From Gemmatimonadota bacterium (GTDB lineage Bacteria; Latescibacterota; UBA2968; UBA8231), in contig VXZF01000100.1 of NCBI GenBank assembly GCA_009845645.1, forward strand, positions 1 through 7,826: DNA of 7,826 nt, written 5' to 3'. The translations under genes were made by a program, and so were the position numbers. Shown one piece after another: positions 7,133-7,826 of the stretch; the first letter of the stretch is position 1; each line of letters starts with the position of its first letter. The notes beneath the pieces are model-generated. The model did not search any database. It saw only the letters and a list, made by a program, of their open reading frames with translations, and had not been told where the DNA came from.

Positions 7133-7161
7133 TTGCATAGATTCCTTTGATGGAATATATT
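7133..7161 (+). promoter_or_regulatory. Candidate higBA promoter with internal palindrome
   Basis: TTGCAT (7133-7138) and TATATT (7156-7161) are spaced by 17 bases; the -10 box matches the sigma70 consensus at five of six positions and the -35 only at its first three. The spacer contains ATTCC at 7141-7145 and GGAAT at 7152-7156, perfect 5-base arms around TTTGAT, the last T also starting the -10 box. A repressor bound there would block RNA polymerase, as expected for autoregulation by an antitoxin. Predicted transcription start is near 7168, so translation from 7172 would be almost leaderless. Confidence 0.45.
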
Positions 7162-7171
7162 GATTATTGAA

Positions 7172-7534
7172 ATGACTTGGGATGCTGAATATACGAACGA
7201 ATTTAGCGAATGGTGGGATGGACTTTCAGAGAGCGAACAGGACGACATTACTGCCACGGTTGAGCTGCTCTTGGAGCACGGCCCTCACCTGCCGCATCCC
7301 TATTCATCGGGTATGCAGAGTTCACGCCACGGACATATGCGCGAGCTTAGGGTACAAAGCAGAGGTCAACCGATCCGCGTCTTCTATGCCTTTGATCCGA
7401 GACGAGTAGCAATCCTATTGATCGGGGGCGACAAGACAGGCAATGACCGGTTTTACGACCAGTACGTGATGATGGCTGATAAACTTTACGATGAGCATCT
7501 TGAAACCCTGCAAAAGGAAGGATTGATCCCATGA
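7172..7534 (+). CDS. higB: HigB-like toxin of the RelE/ParE fold (Gp49-like family, 120 aa)
   Basis: Toxins of this group are RelE-fold mRNA interferases that usually cleave ribosome-bound mRNA and are held inactive by the partner antitoxin. Conserved blocks of the family are visible: MTWDAEYTNEFSEWWDGLS at the N-terminus, LLLEHGPHLPHPYSSG at 32-47, HGHMRELRVQ at 53-62, RVFYAFDPRR at 69-78, LLIGGDKTGNDRFY at 82-95 and LYDEHLETLQKEG at 105-117. The length is normal and there is no frameshift, so the gene looks intact. ATG at 7172 matches the usual family N-terminus. An in-frame TTG at 7160 would add four residues but overlaps the predicted -10 box. The stop codon overlaps the antitoxin start (ATGA), so the two are translationally coupled, with the toxin first as in higBA modules. 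Activity is inferred from family membership. Confidence 0.88.
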   Translation: MTWDAEYTNEFSEWWDGLSESEQDDITATVELLLEHGPHLPHPYSSGMQSSRHGHMRELRVQSRGQPIRVFYAFDPRRVAILLIGGDKTGNDRFYDQYVMMADKLYDEHLETLQKEGLIP

Positions 7535-7826
7535 GTGGTCGCCGTCCCTTTAGTGAGTTGACCAAAGACTTCACGCCGGAGCGCCGTCAGCGCATTGAGG
7601 CGAAAAAGGCCGAGTTGCGGACCGCCATGCCACTGCACGAGCTACGGCAGGCACAGGTTATGACCCAGAAGGCGCTGGGCGAGACCTTGGCGGTGAACCA
7701 ACCTGCCATCGCCAAGATGGAACGGCGGACGGATATGTACGTCTCGACTCTTCGCTCTTACATCGAAGCATTGGGCGGACGGCTAAAGATCGTCGCCGAG
7801 TTCCCAGAGGGCGAAGTCGCAATAAC
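7531..7826 (+). CDS. higA: HigA-like XRE-family antitoxin, truncated by the right window edge
   Basis: The ATG at 7531 overlaps the toxin stop codon and opens a frame of 98 codons that is still open at the window end. Residues about 35-66 form a Cro/cI-type helix-turn-helix: LHELRQAQVMTQKALGETL, then VNQPAIAKMERRTDM, where VNQPAIAKME is the recognition helix region. The following STLRSYIEALGGRLKIVAEF is the typical family extension, and the last residues seen (FPEGEVAI) suggest only a few codons lie outside. The protein would neutralise the toxin and bind the promoter, including the palindrome at 7141-7156, to repress the operon. The frame is clear although no stop codon is in view. Confidence 0.87.
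   Translation, partial: MSGRRPFSELTKDFTPERRQRIEAKKAELRTAMPLHELRQAQVMTQKALGETLAVNQPAIAKMERRTDMYVSTLRSYIEALGGRLKIVAEFPEGEVAI

Noticed and set aside
7160..7171. TTG start adding four residues to the toxin
   Set aside because: The codon overlaps the predicted -10 box and the family usually starts at the M(T/A)W position; a weak GGA five bases upstream leaves it possible but less likely.
1..7826. tRNA, rRNA, CRISPR arrays, transposases or phage genes
   Set aside because: No cloverleaf-like sequence, regularly spaced repeat array or recombinase motif was seen on either strand.

Overview
The window looks like chromosomal DNA from a GC-rich, Gram-negative-type bacterium. Three adjacent genes encode exported proteins with discoidin-like regions. 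The two that are complete end in a FlgD/CHU_C-like Ig module carrying a TPNGDxxND signature. That architecture is typical of the Fibrobacteres-Chlorobi-Bacteroidetes superphylum and of candidate phyla near it (Latescibacterota- or Gemmatimonadota-like lineages). The phylum is an inference; there is no rRNA or core marker gene here to confirm it.

Layout. Positions 1 to about 7107 are read from the minus strand, so transcription runs from high to low coordinates. First comes a stand-alone endonuclease/exonuclease/phosphatase-fold hydrolase (6265-7107), followed by a probable intrinsic terminator (about 6234-6261). Next is an enolase-superfamily sugar-acid dehydratase of the L-rhamnonate dehydratase type (4954-6174), with two perfect 11-bp direct repeats upstream. 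After a 75-bp gap holding a perfect 7-bp-arm palindrome come three related exported proteins: a 670-aa protein A (2866-4878), a 781-aa protein B (519-2864) whose start lies one base after the stop of A, and the first 138 codons of protein C (1-415), which runs off the left edge. C is a clear paralogue of A over its N-terminus. A and B share the C-terminal half of their architecture and both end in the residues IAY.

On the plus strand, divergent from the hydrolase, is a HigBA-type toxin-antitoxin pair (7172-7534 and 7531 to beyond the right edge). The two genes overlap by an ATGA junction. The short divergent region holds a promoter-like element with a small palindrome between its -35 and -10 boxes, a plausible autoregulatory operator.

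How the parts fit. The dehydratase suggests catabolism of a deoxy-sugar acid. The exported proteins may be surface or secreted glycan-binding or adhesive factors, and A and B are almost certainly co-transcribed. A GTATC(C/T)AT-type sequence occurs both upstream of the dehydratase and upstream of protein A, so shared control is possible but unproven. The hydrolase and the toxin-antitoxin pair look like accessory genes. No tRNA, rRNA, CRISPR array or transposase was seen, and no gene-free stretch exceeds 300 bases.
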